Below are positions 32,095-55,135 of a stretch of 64,000 nt of DNA, in pieces. This DNA comes from Eublepharis macularius. Its lineage: Eukaryota; Chordata; Lepidosauria; Squamata; Eublepharidae. The position numbers and the translations under genes are program-made. The notes under the pieces were generated by a model. That model searched no databases and was not told where the DNA came from. It was given only the letters and a program-made list of their open reading frames with translations. Positions within the stretch are counted from its first letter, which is position 1; every line of letters begins with the position of its first letter. The DNA lies in NCBI RefSeq assembly GCF_028583425.1, contig NC_072791.1:197446311-197510310 (forward strand). The letters run 5' to 3'.

Positions 32095-33040
32095 TCACCA
32101 GTTAAGTGTAGCAGTTAAGAGCGGCGGAACCCTAATCTGGAGGACAGGGTTTGATTCCCCACTCCTCCACTTGAAGCCAGCTGAGCAACCTTGGGTCAGT
32201 CACTGGCAGCTCTTCCAGAGCTAGGGATCCCCCACCCCCGCTCCCCCCCACCCTAACCAGCAGGGGGGGTGCACCTTACCTGCGGGCTCCCCCATGGCGC
32301 TGCACGCTACCAGGCACAGCAGCCACCAGGATCGGGCCATTGCAGAGCACGTGAGTGCTCCTGCACTCTGCAGCACCTGAAAATGGGCCCAATCCGTGGC
32401 AAAATGGGCTCATTTTTGGGCACTGCGGAGCGCTCCTGCACTCTGCAGTGCCTGAAAACGGGCCCGTTCTGCCACAGATTGGGCCCGTTTTCAGGTGCTG
32501 CAGAGTGCAGGAGTGCTCCTGCGCTCCGCAGCACCTCAAAAACAGGCCTGATCCGTGCTGAAACGGGCCTGTTTTGAGGCACTGCAGAGTTCAAGAGTGC
32601 TCCTGTGTGCCACAGTGCCTCAAAACAGGCCCGATCCATGGCAGAATGGGTCCATTTTCGGGCGCTACGGAGCGCAGAAGCGCTCCTGCGCTCCACAGTG
32701 CCTCAAAAACAGGCCTGTTTCAGCATGGATTGGGCCCGTTTTGTGTCCCTGCGGAGTCTGGCCAAGCTCCCAGGGGCTGCATGATGATGTCACTTCTAAA
32801 GTGACGTCATTGTGCCTGTAGGGGGGCGCGTGCGTGCTTCGCACCCGCTCACCCCCTCTCCCCCAAGGTAAGTGCCAGGCCCCTATCCTCCACCCTAGTT
32901 TGAGGGAGCCTGGCAACCCTATCTAGAGCTCTGTCATCCTCACCCACCTCACAGGGTGATTGTTGTGGGGATAATAATAACATACTGAGTGGATGTTAAG
33001 TTGACCTGAAGAGCGGTATATAAATCAAATATTATTATGT
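32095..33040 (+). mobile_element. SINE split by a hAT MITE
   Basis: SINE pieces 32095-32221 ('AGCGGCGGAACCCTAATCTG', 'CACTTGAAGCCAGCTGAGCA') and about 32922-33040 ('CCCACCTCACAGGGTGATTG', 'TTGACCTGAAGAGCGGTATA') are continuous across the insertion at 32222-32921. Confidence 0.8.
32222..32921. mobile_element. Palindrome-rich hAT MITE, 700 bp
   Basis: Starts TAGGGATCCCCC and ends CCTGGCAACCCTA. Eight-bp duplication TCCAGAGC / TCTAGAGC at 32214-32221 and 32922-32929. The core (about 32355-32755) alternates direct and inverted copies of a unit around 'GAGTGCTCCTGCACTCTGCA' and 'CCTGAAAATGGGCCC'. The nine or so overlapping frames on both strands come from this array and are not genes. Confidence 0.8.
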
Positions 33041-44321
<11,281 letters not shown>

Positions 44322-45880
44322 TTTCCTTTCTTATGTTTACAAGCTTCCTTTGTAACCTCAACTGGTTGGCCCAGGATAAAAAAAAACAGATTTGTCTTGA
44401 TAACTGGTATTTAAACCAGCAGTTTACTAGAACAGAGACAAATGATGGTCCTCAAGAAGTGTTCGGTCTTCATAGTATATTTGACCATGATCAAATAATA
44501 AGCAGACCATTGAAAACATATTGAACTGAACAGCCTTTCAAATAACCATTATGACAACTAAAAATGTGTTTTGAGGGCTGACAGATACGAAAGGGCCCTT
44601 GCAGTGAGACCTTCTCTATCCCCCAAAAGTCGCTTGTGTCGAACAGCCACACGCTATAGTAAGTTCAGAATGAGGGGAGCTAAGTTTAAAACAAATTGCT
44701 CTAGCAGCAAACAATGCAAATGATCTATTGTTCTTCTGGGATCTCTTTGATCTAGCATCTCTTTGTCCTAACTGGGTCATTTTATAGTTTACTGTTGAGA
44801 GTTTCAGTGTGTTGTCTATGTTTTAGCAGTTGTTAATTTATTACATGGTTGAAACTATATTGTACTGTAATATCATATTACATTCTTTATTTTGTTTTTA
44901 TTCTAAGCTGCTTTGGAAAGCACTTTGTGGAGGGTTTTTGTCTTTGTTGAAAGAAGTAGGTCTAGGTTTGCATTGCGCTGAGAGGTTTTGTATTTATTGA
45001 AAGTTGATATAGTTTTGCATTGTACAGTTGTGGAAGAAGTATTGTATGTTTTTCAAGTGGTGCTGTATTGTATTTTGCCTTGTGTATAGTCCCCTTTTTC
45101 TAACTAATGCTGGAGCACTTATAAAATGAATATATTGCTAAATTACAATTATATTTGAAGAGGGGCTTATGAATCGATGGGATTTTACCTCTATGGCAGA
45201 GACGAGCCTGTGCTTGTACAGTTATTAATATTTATACATTTGTTTAGCTATGATGTAGATACTGTCTTCCTTTGGCCAGTAATCCTTTGTTCCATATGAT
45301 AAATACAGTCTAGTCTGTTACACCATCCTCCTGGAGAAATCCATTAAGCCTAGCAAAGTCTCCATACAATTCAGAGCGCCTTGTTATACAGCCCCAAACA
45401 GGGGAGATGTTTGATTCTTGTTTTATCCATTCATTCAGTGTTCTCTTAATATGAAAAAAAATAAGATTAGTTTCCAACGTTCAATAAGATATATGACTGA
45501 ACCCAATTCAGGTATGCTTTATGCTATCAGCTTCTCACAATACCAGGATATATTGCACACACAAGACACGTCTCAAAGATGTGCCTTCAGTCTTCTTTTA
45601 TTAGAAACTGGCTGATTGGAAGTATGTCGGTGATCTCCATGCAGTCTTTTGCAGACTTGGACTTCTTTGACAATGAACTTTCTACTCTTTCTGCAGAACC
45701 CAAGATTGGTACAATGTTGCCAAGTTTCAACATTTGACTTAGTTATAAATGTAAATATCTTTATTGTTTCAAATGCCTAAAGCCTGTGTTCTTTCTTGAT
45801 TTCCTTTGAATAAATATCTTACTTTGATTAAATATATTGGCAGTTTGGTTATTCTGCAAACTTTTCCCTTAAAAACAGCT
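44322..45880. other. Possible 3' UTR of the DHRS9-like gene
   Basis: AT-rich, no repeat recognised. The first plain AATAAA after the stop is near 45808, so a 3' UTR of about 1.5 kb is possible. The evidence is weak. Confidence 0.3.
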
Positions 45881-45885
45881 ATAAC

Positions 45886-46201
45886 TAGGGCTGCCAAGTC
45901 CCCCAGTGAGGGAGGGGGATCCCCACCCCCACCCTCCACCTTCCAGACATGCTCTCGGGGCAGTGTGATGATGACATCACTTCCAGGAGTGATGTCATCA
46001 TGCTGCCCCAGGAGCACTCCCACACTTTGCACCAGGCCAATTTGGGCTGCAAACAGGCCAAATCAGTCCTGGAAGTGATGTCATCATTTCCATCCCCACC
46101 AGAGTATGTGTGTGCACTTCATGTGTGAGAAGACATCAAAAAGGTACATGTTAGGTCCCCCCGCTCCTGCTGTGGGAGTGTAAGGTGACCTGGCAACCCT
46201 A
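45886..46201. mobile_element. hAT MITE of the TAGGGTTGCC family
   Basis: TAGGGCTGCCAAGTCCCC at the left and GGTGACCTGGCAACCCTA at the right. The interior has 'GATGACATCACTTCCAGGAG' and its complement. The flanking duplication is not clear. Confidence 0.65.
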
Positions 46202-46675
46202 AGCCATGCTGTTTGGCTTTAAACAACTGAGGTACGATAATAAAACGCACCTGCTGTTCAGTTCAAAATCTATATGAGTGTCCTCATAATTAGGCACTCA
46301 GAAACAAGATACTAAACCTGATGCTGTGCTAGGGTTGTGTATAGAAACAAGCACACTTCCACCTCTCCATGAGCTGAATTCAGTCTGGAGCCAGCAATGG
46401 ACTTACTGTGCCTCATGTGAACTGGGCCTTATTTCTCCATTTCCTCAGTTTGTTTTGCAGCTAATCAAGGAAGTTGTTTCCAACACTTGCATGATGAGGT
46501 AAAACATTATAGAGAATTATTAGTTGTGACAGAGTCTGCCAAGCCCATCAATGGTCAGGGTTATTGTTGAGTCTCTTTTTCATTGTTGTTTAAGCTTGGA
46601 GAATTTCATAGCTAACTGGTCAGTTACCAAGATAGAGTTTTATTTTTAAGTTGACAAAATGTTATATGGAATGTA

Positions 46676-46975
46676 AAAAAGGTAAAGGTAGTCCCCTGTG
46701 CAAGCACCAAGTCATTACTGACCCATGGGGGGACATCGCATCCTGACGTTTTCTTGGCAGATTTTTTTACGGGGTGGTTTGCCATTGTCTTCCCCAGTCA
46801 TCTGCACTTTACCCCCAGGAAACTGGGTACTCATTTTACTGACCTCGGAAGGATGGAAGGCTGAGTCAACCTCGAGCTAGCTACCTGAACCCAGCTTCCG
46901 CCAGGATCGAACTCAGGTCGTGAGCAGAGCTTGGACTGCAGTATGGCCGCTTACCACTCTGCGCCACAGGGCTCT
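46676..46975 (-). mobile_element. tRNA-derived SINE (minus strand), near full length
   Basis: On the minus strand: 'AAGAGCCCTGTGGCGCAGAG' with 'TGGTAAGC' (A box), 'GAGTTCGATCC' (B box), 'TCAGCCTTCCATCCTTCCGA', 'GGTCAGTAAAATGAGTACCC', and an A/T-rich end at 46676. Well preserved; a common reptile SINE. Confidence 0.8.
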
Positions 46976-47039
46976 TGGATGGAATGAGCCAAATATGGAA
47001 TGAGCCAAATAATAAACCTGCTGCAGTCCTCAGGCTGCC

Positions 47040-47540
47040 ATTAATTAGTGGGTGCATTCTCCATTGTCTCCCCCTCCTGAGGAGATTAGAGGGACACCAT
47101 CTTTAGACATTTTTAGAAGATGGTTCAAGGCCATTTTATTTGACAGGGCTTTTAATGGGAGATATCTTTGGAAGGGGTCATTTTGGGTTTTACTTTGTTT
47201 TTTTAAAATTATGATTTTTAAATTACTATTTTTAGGCAGCCTTGAACCATGAGGAAGTAAGAGAGATAAATATTTTAATAAATGGACAAGATTGCCAGCT
47301 TTATGATGGAATTCAAGCCTTACCTTTCTACCTCTTCTTTCCCAAACAAATGTCGCACTTAAAAAGATTTGTGGTGGAATTCACTGACTGCTTTAAATCC
47401 TCCCCCTATCTTCCCCTTAAATTAGGTTTCCTGGTATGATTTACTTTCATATATCTAAAGAAGTGAGCTATGGCTCACAAAAGCTCATATTGAAATTGGT
47501 GTTAGTCTTTAAGGGGCCACTAAATGTTTGTTTTATTTTG
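47040..47540 (+). repeat. L2 3'-end fragment and dispersed-repeat piece
   Basis: 47040-47230: 'TTTTAGAAGATGGTTCAAGG' and 'GCCATTTTATTTGACAGGGC' resemble the L2 ORF2 end. 47450-47540: 'AAGAAGTGAGCTATGGCTCA', 'AAAAGCTCATATTG', 'GTTAGTCTTTAAGGGGCCAC' is a degenerate copy of the hairpin repeat near 1457. Confidence 0.5.
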
Positions 47541-49109
47541 CTGACTTTTTGGCTAAAGGTTCCTATGCATTTTAAATACTTGAATCATTGGCCCATTCCG
47601 CATGGCACACTTTAAGCTGGCGATGCTGAGTATTCATGCCGATCAGTGCGGAGATGGCTTGGGCCCCCACCATTCTGCACTGCACAATCTCAAGGTGATT
47701 TGGCGACTGCTGATGAGTTGAGATGCATCTGTTTCAACCAAAGAAGGTTGAAAAAATTTAGAGCTAACTCAGCGAGATGTCGGGAAATCCATCAGATATC
47801 CTGAACTAATTTGGTGCTAATTCAAAGAAGCAAGTGGGGAAATTGGATTGGGAAAATAGTGCCTGGGAGCAGAATTAATCCTCTCCATAAACTCCTTTAA
47901 TCATTGCTATTTTGAACATAAAATGTCTGCAAAAGTGATCTATTTTTAAACAAATTATAGGATCTGTAAAAGAAGAATTCCATTAAGTCACAGTATCTAC
48001 TCACAAAATAATCAAGACCTTCACTGCACGCCCTGGGCTCTGTGCCCCTGCTTGCAGAGGTGAGGTAGGTAGTGATTAAAGACAAGGCTCTCTCGGTGCT
48101 GGCACCTCCCCTTGAAGCTTGGCTGATACCCCCTTTTCTTTGGGAGCCAAAACATTTCTTTTTATTCTAAGTTTTCAATAACCAGTTTCATTTTTAAAGC
48201 TGTTTTATGGACTGCTTCCAGCCTGAGAAATATTTTACCAATATCACAAGTTGTCCGATGTTTGTTTTGTGCTAGTTTTAAGTTTTTAATATCTTATTCA
48301 TAATGGCCGGTTCAATTTCATTGCATTGTTTTAGTTGTGAGCTGGGTCACTGAAGAGGCCACATATGCATTTGTTAAATCAATATATGAGATGCCAATGG
48401 AAATATTCATAGATTTTCAGATATATAGCACCATGAATGTTCTAAAATTCATGCTTGGTTAGTGTTAGAATTCAAAAATAAATTGTGCGTCAATTGCACT
48501 CTGCCCCCACACTTCTTCCCTTGGTATGAGAATTATACCTTATGAGTCATAGTTTGTGTGAGCTCTTTTAGAGAGAATTCCTTGACTCACACTCAAAAGC
48601 AGCAGTAGTTATTTGCAATCATATGTAACCCGTTTCTCAGCTGTACCAATTTCCTTCAAAGACTAGAAGAATCTCTTGACTCATTTGTTCTCCCAAATGT
48701 TATGCATGATTAACAGGCAGTAAAGACTTGTAGGAAAACAGGGTTCCTAATTAATTGCTGAACCTCTTTTAACCACTGTTTTTGAATCAATTAGTCACCT
48801 AAATCCTTGGGCCTCTGTATGCCTTAAAGGCTGGGTGATACAACCATGATAGGACTCCATGAATTGAACTGACTCTGCTCAATTAACCTGACCAGAAGCT
48901 GAGCTTAAATCCTGATCCCATTCTTAGGTCCATTGTATACAATGCACAGTGGAACAATTAGGTAATTTTAGATGGTTGATTTAATAGTCTATGGCCCTTC
49001 CACCTTTAGATCATAATGTGTATTTCAATGCAAGGTCACAGCCTGTTTTTGGACTTCCAGTGCTGAGCTTTTGAGCTGGAATCTCCAACTTTCAACCCAA
49101 AGCTCAGGC
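47541..49109. other. No recognisable feature
   Basis: About 47590-47700 begins 'GGCCCATTCCGCATGGCAC', possibly a MITE end. Otherwise AT-rich DNA without exon or repeat that I recognise. Confidence 0.4.
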
Positions 49110-49930
49110 CTGAGGGCATCACTATATATGTCCCATCAAATCACAACCAACTTATGGCAACCCCAGCAAGGGGCTTTCAAGGCAGGTGAGAAGCAGAAGT
49201 GGTTTGCTAGTGCCTTCCTCCACAGAGTCTTTCTTGCTGGCCCCCTCTCATCAATAATAATATTATAATAATAACATTTGATTTATATACCGCCCTTCAG
49301 GACAACTTAATGCCCACTCAGAGCGGTTTACAAAGTATGCTATTATTATCCCCACAACAATCATCCTATGAGGTGGGTGAGGCTGAGAGAGCTCCAGAGA
49401 ACTGTGACTGGCCCAAGGTCACCCAGCTGGCTTCAAGCAGAGGAGTGGGGAATCAAACCTGGCTCTCCAGATTAGAGTCCTGCACTCTTAACCACTACAC
49501 CAAACTGGCTCTCAGTCAAATTACTGACTAGGGTTGCCAGGTCCCCTTACCTTCTCGAATGGGGGGGGGGGGGAGAATCCTGAACTCACATTCCAGATGT
49601 CCTCGTGTATGTGCACAAAGTTATGTCATCATGCAGGCCCTGAAAGCCCTCCCACTCAGTTTGGGGCCCAAATCAGCCCGACCTGAAGCACAGGAGCATT
49701 CCTGGGGCCTGTGTGATGACATCACTCCTGGGAGTGATGCCATCAAGCCGTGCCAGGAGTTCACCCAAGAAGATCCATTCCCTTGTTTTTTCCCTCCGCC
49801 GGCCGGGTGAGTGGTGACGAGGAACAGAGGCCGGGGGATCCTCTGCCCCTACTGGGGGACCAGCAGCCCTAGTACTGACCCTTATTAGCTTACAAGAGCT
49901 GATGAGATTGGGTTATACCATACCATTCCA
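49110..49930. mobile_element. 5S-derived SINE holding a SINE and a hAT MITE
   Basis: 5S-SINE pieces at about 49110-49244 and 49521-49528, then 49872-49930 ('CTTATTAGCTTACAAGAGCT'). A Sauria-SINE-like copy on the minus strand (49245-49515, 'TTTATATACCGCCCTTCAGG') lies in it, followed by the MITE at 49529-49871. Confidence 0.65.
49529..49871. mobile_element. hAT MITE of the TAGGGTTGCC family, 343 bp
   Basis: Starts TAGGGTTGCCAGGTCC and ends GGACCAGCAGCCCTA. Eight-bp duplication TTACTGAC / GTACTGAC (49521-49528, 49872-49879). Confidence 0.8.
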
Positions 49931-50269
49931 CACCCCCGGGCCATCACTAGAAATCCATAAATCATTTAACTACTTCATTAAGCTACTTGCGCATGTAATG
50001 CTGTCAGAGTTACTCCAGTCTAAACTTTTTAATTTAAGTTGACTTATAGTGGATTGATTCTGCTTAGGATCATAGTCTTAACTATTCTATAGCTATGGCA
50101 AAATATTCTTAGGAAGCCAATATCTGTGCAAATACAGAGTAGTATACGGCAGCAATGCACAAGAAATTCTTTGAATCTACCTTCTTTTTGCCCCTGAGCA
50201 GAATCACTGGTATAATCTTCTTGCTAATTTGTGAGTGGGGGAGGTTTCCCTGAAATTTAGGCAATCTAT

Positions 50270-50400
50270 TTTCCTGCTTTTTTTCCCCAGTGGGCCCCAA
50301 AGCAACTTACTAGAACACCTAAATATAATTTAAATAAGCAACAGTTTAAACAAATTACAATTAAATAAATAAATAAATAGAAACCCAAAGCTGCATCTTG
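50270..50400 (-). mobile_element. LINE 3'-end fragment (minus strand)
   Basis: 'CCAGTGGGCCCCAAAGCAAC' and 'CAATTAAATAAATAAATAAA' fit the reverse complement of an L2-type 3' end. Confidence 0.45.
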
Positions 50401-50641
50401 AACAGGTCCTGAATACAGGTGGGCACGATAAAAAAAAACAACAACAATCAAGCTGATCATGGATCCGCGCCGGCGACGACCCCAGATCACTGATCCACAC
50501 CGATCAAGTCCCGTTTCCAATCCGGGATCAGGGATCGGGGAGGCCAAAACGGAGGGGCGCCCCCCACACACACTTAGAGCAGGGGGGGGGAGTTTTTAAC
50601 CTGGCGACGAGCCACCTCCCCTCAGGGAGGGAACGTTTTCA

Positions 50642-50643
<2 letters not shown>

Positions 50644-50728
<85 letters not shown>
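50644..50728 (+). repeat. (CT)n(AC)n compound microsatellite
   Basis: About 37 bp of CT followed by about 48 bp of AC, between two copies of the GC-rich unit of the hAT element. Confidence 0.9.
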
Positions 50729-50730
<2 letters not shown>

Positions 50731-51176
50731 AGAGCAGGGGGGAGAGTTTTTAACCTGGTGACGAGCCGCCTCCCCTCAGGGAGGGGACGTTTTCACTCAC
50801 ACACACACACTTAGAGCAGAGGGGGGGGGAGTTTTTAACCCGTCCCTGCCTCTCCAAATAGAGAGAGAGAGAGAGACACCCTGTCAACATGTTTCAGCCA
50901 GTTTTTTTAAAAAAAGCAGGGACAGAATCCTCTATTCCTCCCCACCCGATTTTAAAAGCAAGCAGCCAGTCTTCCAAAAGCATATTTTAAAAAGGAAGAA
51001 AGTAAAACAAGGATCCACACGGATCCTCGCGGATCCTATGGTTTTTTAAATAGGAAAAGCACAAATGAAACATCAAATCACATATCACAGCCAGGTCCAC
51101 AGACTGAAATATAAAAAACACAGATTCAAAAATATTTGGCGCTGCCACGGTGAAAAAACATGAATCTGAGACATGG

Positions 51177-51902
51177 ATCCTCATGAATTCATATGATTTT
51201 TACATTGAAACAAAACAAAAAGGCTGTCATATTTTAGATCTTTTGGTCCTGTTTGTGGCATTGGACATGATCTGGGACAGTATACTGGATTTTGGGTGGC
51301 CCCATGTAAAAATCAAGAGGATCCATGAGGATCCGTGCTTTTGAACCATGTTTTTGCTCCGTGGCGCTGCCACAAAGCGGTGGATGAATGATTTTTTTGG
51401 TCCCATTTGTGGATATGGACATGATCTGGTATTGTATGGTTGATTTTGGGTGGCCCTACACAAAAATCACGAGGATCCATGCTTTTAGACCATGTTCTTG
51501 CATCGTGGGAGTGATTTTTTTGCCCCTTTTGTGGCAATGGACATGATCTGGGATTGTATGGTGGATTTTGGGTGGTCCCATGTAAAAACCTAGAGGATCC
51601 ATGCAGATCCGTGTTTTTGAACCGTATTTTTGCACCGTGGTGGTTCCACGAAGTAGTGGATGGCTGAATTTTTTGGTCCCATTTGTGGCAACAGACATGG
51701 TCTGTGATTGTGTGGTGGATTTTGGGTGGCCCCACTTAAAAATCAAGAGGATCCATGCGGATCCGTGCTTTTTTAGCATGTTTTTGTGCCATGGCAGCAC
51801 CACGGATTAGTGGATGCATGATTGTTTTGTTGCTGTCTGTAGACTAGGACATGATCTTTTTGTTTTGTTTCAATATAAAAATCATATGAATTCATGAGGA
51901 TC
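51177..51902. repeat. GGATCC-bearing tandem array inside inverted arms
   Basis: Four to five imperfect units of about 125-190 bp start near 51245, 51400, 51520, 51676 and 51830. Each has 'TGGTGGATTTTGGGTGGCCC', 'AAATCAAGAGGATCCATG' and 'GATCCGTG' blocks. Arms 51177-51221 and about 51857-51902 (around 'CATGAATTCATATGATTTTT') are inverted relative to each other. Confidence 0.75.
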
Positions 51903-52470
51903 TATTTAAAATCATCTGGATCCAGCTTTTACCCACTCCCTTTTAAACACACACACAGAGCCGTGAATGAGGTTTTCCCACAAAATACAGTGTTTTAAAA
52001 GCAGGTTAAAAACAGAGAGTGACAGACAGAAAAACAGCCATTCCTCCTACAAAGCCCCGTTTTTTTAAAAAGCAAAAAATGTTTGGAGTGCCCATGGCTA
52101 CAGAACACCCCCTTCCCCCTCCCTTCCCTGGCTGTCTTCTCCCAACTGGTGTGAGTGCGTTGCTGCTCCGTGGAAGGAAGCCCTGCTGATCAAGGAAAGC
52201 TGGGCTTCCATTCGCATTTCCAGGGCAACAGAAGGAGGGGAAACACAGCTCAGGCATTCCCCTGGCTCCGTTGCCAGGGGAATTGATTCCTGGCGCCAGA
52301 GTGTCTGGATCACGATCAGATACCGATCGATCTGATCAAGCCCCGAACAAGCGCCCCTCCCGACCGCTGGATCGGTTGCCGTGAACGGCACTGATCCGCC
52401 GGGTCCCGATGGCGTGAACGCCATTATCGGGGGTATTTTCGTATCGTAATGCCGATCGTGCCCATCTCTA

Positions 52471-52965
52471 GTCCTGAATCTGATAGAACGGCTCAGCAAC
52501 AGCCACAGGCTGCAACCCTCAGGCTAAAAGCCAAAGACCTTAGGTTCTTGGCCTTAGGCTCACACCTGAAGGCTTGAGCCCTTGGCCATGCCCAGGGTTT
52601 TAAGAACTTGTAGACCAAGAAAGAGACAAATGTTCTGATAAATGTTCTACAGCTGGCAATATGTTCCCCAAAATTCCCTCCCTCTACTAGCAACCCTAAT
52701 GTTTATGTAGATGATAGTCAGATGTCCTTTCTCCACAGTTAATAAGTATCTAAGAAATGGTCACTCCGTAATCCCTGACACTGTTCAAAGAGTAAAGAAC
52801 TCTAGTACAGGAGCTTGCCTTAGTTGATGCTATTTAGGGCCATCCCAACAGTCCTTTCTTAGAGACAAACTAAACATTACCCTTTTTAATGAGTTCACCA
52901 TGGTGTCAACTCGTTGTTCCCTGTAGTCATACAGTACTTGTGATGATTGGCTTCTTTCTAAAAAA
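52471..52965. other. No recognisable feature
   Basis: The first 200 bp have repeated 'AGGCT' motifs but no clear family. No exon seen. Confidence 0.4.
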
Positions 52966-53130
52966 ATGAGCCCAAATGGGCTCAGAATATTACCACCAGG
53001 GGAGGGAGGGCTCTCGCCTTCCCCCAAGCCATTTCCCAGCATGAAAACAGTGCAGGGGGGAATATTTCCTGTTTCTGCTAATCTACATGTGGTATTCTGT
53101 GCACAGGATCCTTTTTCACACTGCACAACG
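52966..53130 (+). repeat. Dispersed repeat related to 540-800
   Basis: 'GCCCAAATGGGCTCAGAATA', 'GTGGTATTCTGTGCACAGGA' and the spacing between them match the minus strand of 540-800. Confidence 0.6.
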
Positions 53131-53214
53131 GGACACCCTTCTACAAGGGCTATAAGCAAGGCATGGAAACCAGAGACTCCCTCCCCTTCTTGTTCTAAGG
53201 ATTACTGCCTCTAC

Positions 53215-54110
53215 AAATACAGGTTCCGTTTAACCATCATGGATTTATCCTCCATGACTCAATCTAATCCCCTTTTAAAGCTATCGGTGCTAGAAACCAC
53301 TGCTATATCCACTGACAATGAATTCTGGAATTTAATTACTTGATGAGTGGAGAAAATGTTCTCTCTATTCACTCTCTTCACCCCATGCATAATTTTAAAA
53401 AATGTACTGGTGGGTAGCCACGTTGGTCTGTTATAGAAGAACAAGATTCGGGTCCAGTTGCCCCTTAAAAACCAACTAGATTTTCCAGGGTATGAGCTTT
53501 CAAGAGTCAAAGCTCATTATCTTGGAAATCTGGTTGGTCTTTAAACTGCTACTGGACCGAAATCTTGTCTTTTAAAAAATGCATACCATGTCTCTTCCCT
53601 GTTTCCCCCTCTCTAAATTAGAAAGTCCCAAACTCCTTAGCCTTTTCTTACAGGAACGTTACTCCAACCCTTTGGTTGCTAATTTATGCACCTTATTATA
53701 ATATCCTTTTTGAGACATGGCAACCAGAAGCATACATAGCATTCCAAATGAGGTTATATCAGAGATGTTATAATATACTCTGTTTCATTTTCAGTCCATT
53801 TCCTGATAATTCCTAGCATAGAATTTGCCTTTTTTTAATGCAGCAGTACATTGACAACATTTTTAGCAACCAAGATCTCTTTTTGGGCACTGCCTGCCTG
53901 TTCACCTCCCATCATCATCTACTTTAAGTTGCAATTAATGCATACAGTGAACCTCATATGCCACACTGTTGTCTGCTCACCCAGTTTGGAGAGATTCCTT
54001 CGGTGCTCTTCATCATTTGCCTTGGTTTTCACTATCCTGAATCATTTGGTGTCGTCAGCAAACTTGGCTGCTCACACCCAATTCAAGACCATTTATTAAT
54101 TGGTTGGGTG
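53215..54110. mobile_element. CR1/L3-like LINE 3' fragment with nested repeat
   Basis: 'CCTTAGCCTTTTCTTACAGG', 'GAGACATGGCAACCAGAAGC', 'CATTCCAAATGAGG' and 'TTTGGTGTCGTCAGCAAACTTG' (split here) follow the well-known CR1 3' region. A repeat of the 'GTCTTTAAACTGCTACTGGA' type is inserted at about 53402-53580; flanking 'AATTTTAAAAAATG' / 'TTTTAAAAAATGCAT' suggests a target duplication. Confidence 0.6.
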
Positions 54111-54724
54111 CCTTGGCTCAGAGATCAGTGTCTGCCTGGTAGTAAGACTTGTCCTTCTGCACTAGGAGGAATCAATTGAAGAACAGACTATTTTTCAAGG
54201 GAGATCTATTTCTTGGCTCCATGAACCTGGAGCAAGTATAGGATTAGTTGTACAAACAGATCTATGGCAACTCATAGTGACCATTTACAAGCATTACAAA
54301 GCATAATGCATTTTAAAATGCAAGCCAGCAGGTGAGAAAACAACAGATTTCTTTTTATATATTGTTTGTACGAATGTTTCTACCATAAAGACCCCCAAAC
54401 AAGCTATGGTTAAAAAGAGTATTGTGCCAGAATCCAAAGAACCATCAACCCTCCTTCCCCAATGTTCCATAGAATGTCAAGATGAATAAGTAATCATACA
54501 CATTTCCTTTGCAGTAGTATTCCTAAGCATGTAGTAGAAGGTTCTTTAAAAAAAAGATGCTCAGATCTGCGCCTAAAAAAATTGCCCTCAGCCACAACAG
54601 AATACAGGTTAGACTGTGAATAATGTTATTTATCAAACAAAAAAATGTACATTCTCATCACAGTTAATAATGAGGCAGCTAATCCCATATCATCAATCCC
54701 AAAATAATTGAAATTGTAATTGGG

Positions 54725-55135
54725 TCAGAGATCACATTATGTCAGTCTTGGTCCATCTATACTGGCTCCCAATTCGTTTCCCAGCCCAATTCAAGGTGCT
54801 GGTGTTGAGCCTATATGGTTTGGGACCAGCATTCCTTAAGGACCTTTTGAGGGCCTGCTTCACGTGTCCCTGTTTTCTGAAGTTAGTCAGGTGGCAACCT
54901 GGGCTTAGATCCATGATTGCAAGAGGTCAACAGGCTCAACCAACATTTGGCTGTTTCCTAAATAGCAACTTTTTGAGGTTCATTGGATACAGTGGCTATG
55001 CATTCATATATACACTTGTGCCATTCACAAGACTTCACGGTGTTGGATCTCACTGTCATGACACATCTATCAAAAGTCAGCTTTATGGGAAAAACCCAGC
55101 CCATCTTAATTTATTTGCTGTATGGTCTCAATAGT
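54725..55135 (+). mobile_element. L2-type LINE fragment, plus strand
   Basis: The frame 54739-55134 reads LVHLYWLPIRFPAQFKVLV then GLGPAFLKDLL, the C-terminal L2 reverse-transcriptase region also seen at 1680-1830. Degenerate downstream. Confidence 0.7.

Larger units (their letters stand above)
50414..52470. mobile_element. Non-autonomous hAT element, 2,057 bp, with internal repeat array
   Basis: Ends TACAGGTGGGCACGAT and ATCGTGCCCATCTCTA, with an exact 8-bp duplication GTCCTGAA (50406-50413, 52471-52478). The terminal repeat is that of the elements at 14317 and 16364. Contents in order: a 70-bp GC-rich unit repeated at 50571 and 50728 with a partial third at about 50809, a microsatellite, then the array at 51177-51902. 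No transposase frame. The 140-codon minus frame at 51313-51735 is repetitive and arises from the array. Confidence 0.88.

Noticed and set aside
32269-32916. Several overlapping frames of 68-129 codons on both strands
   Set aside because: All lie in the palindrome array of a hAT MITE and mirror each other; low-complexity Cys/Ala/Arg-rich peptides.
51227-51803. Minus-strand frames of 78-140 codons with repeated GPPKI and PDHV blocks
   Set aside because: They translate the tandem array of the 2-kb hAT element. The repetition is at DNA level and occurs in several frames.
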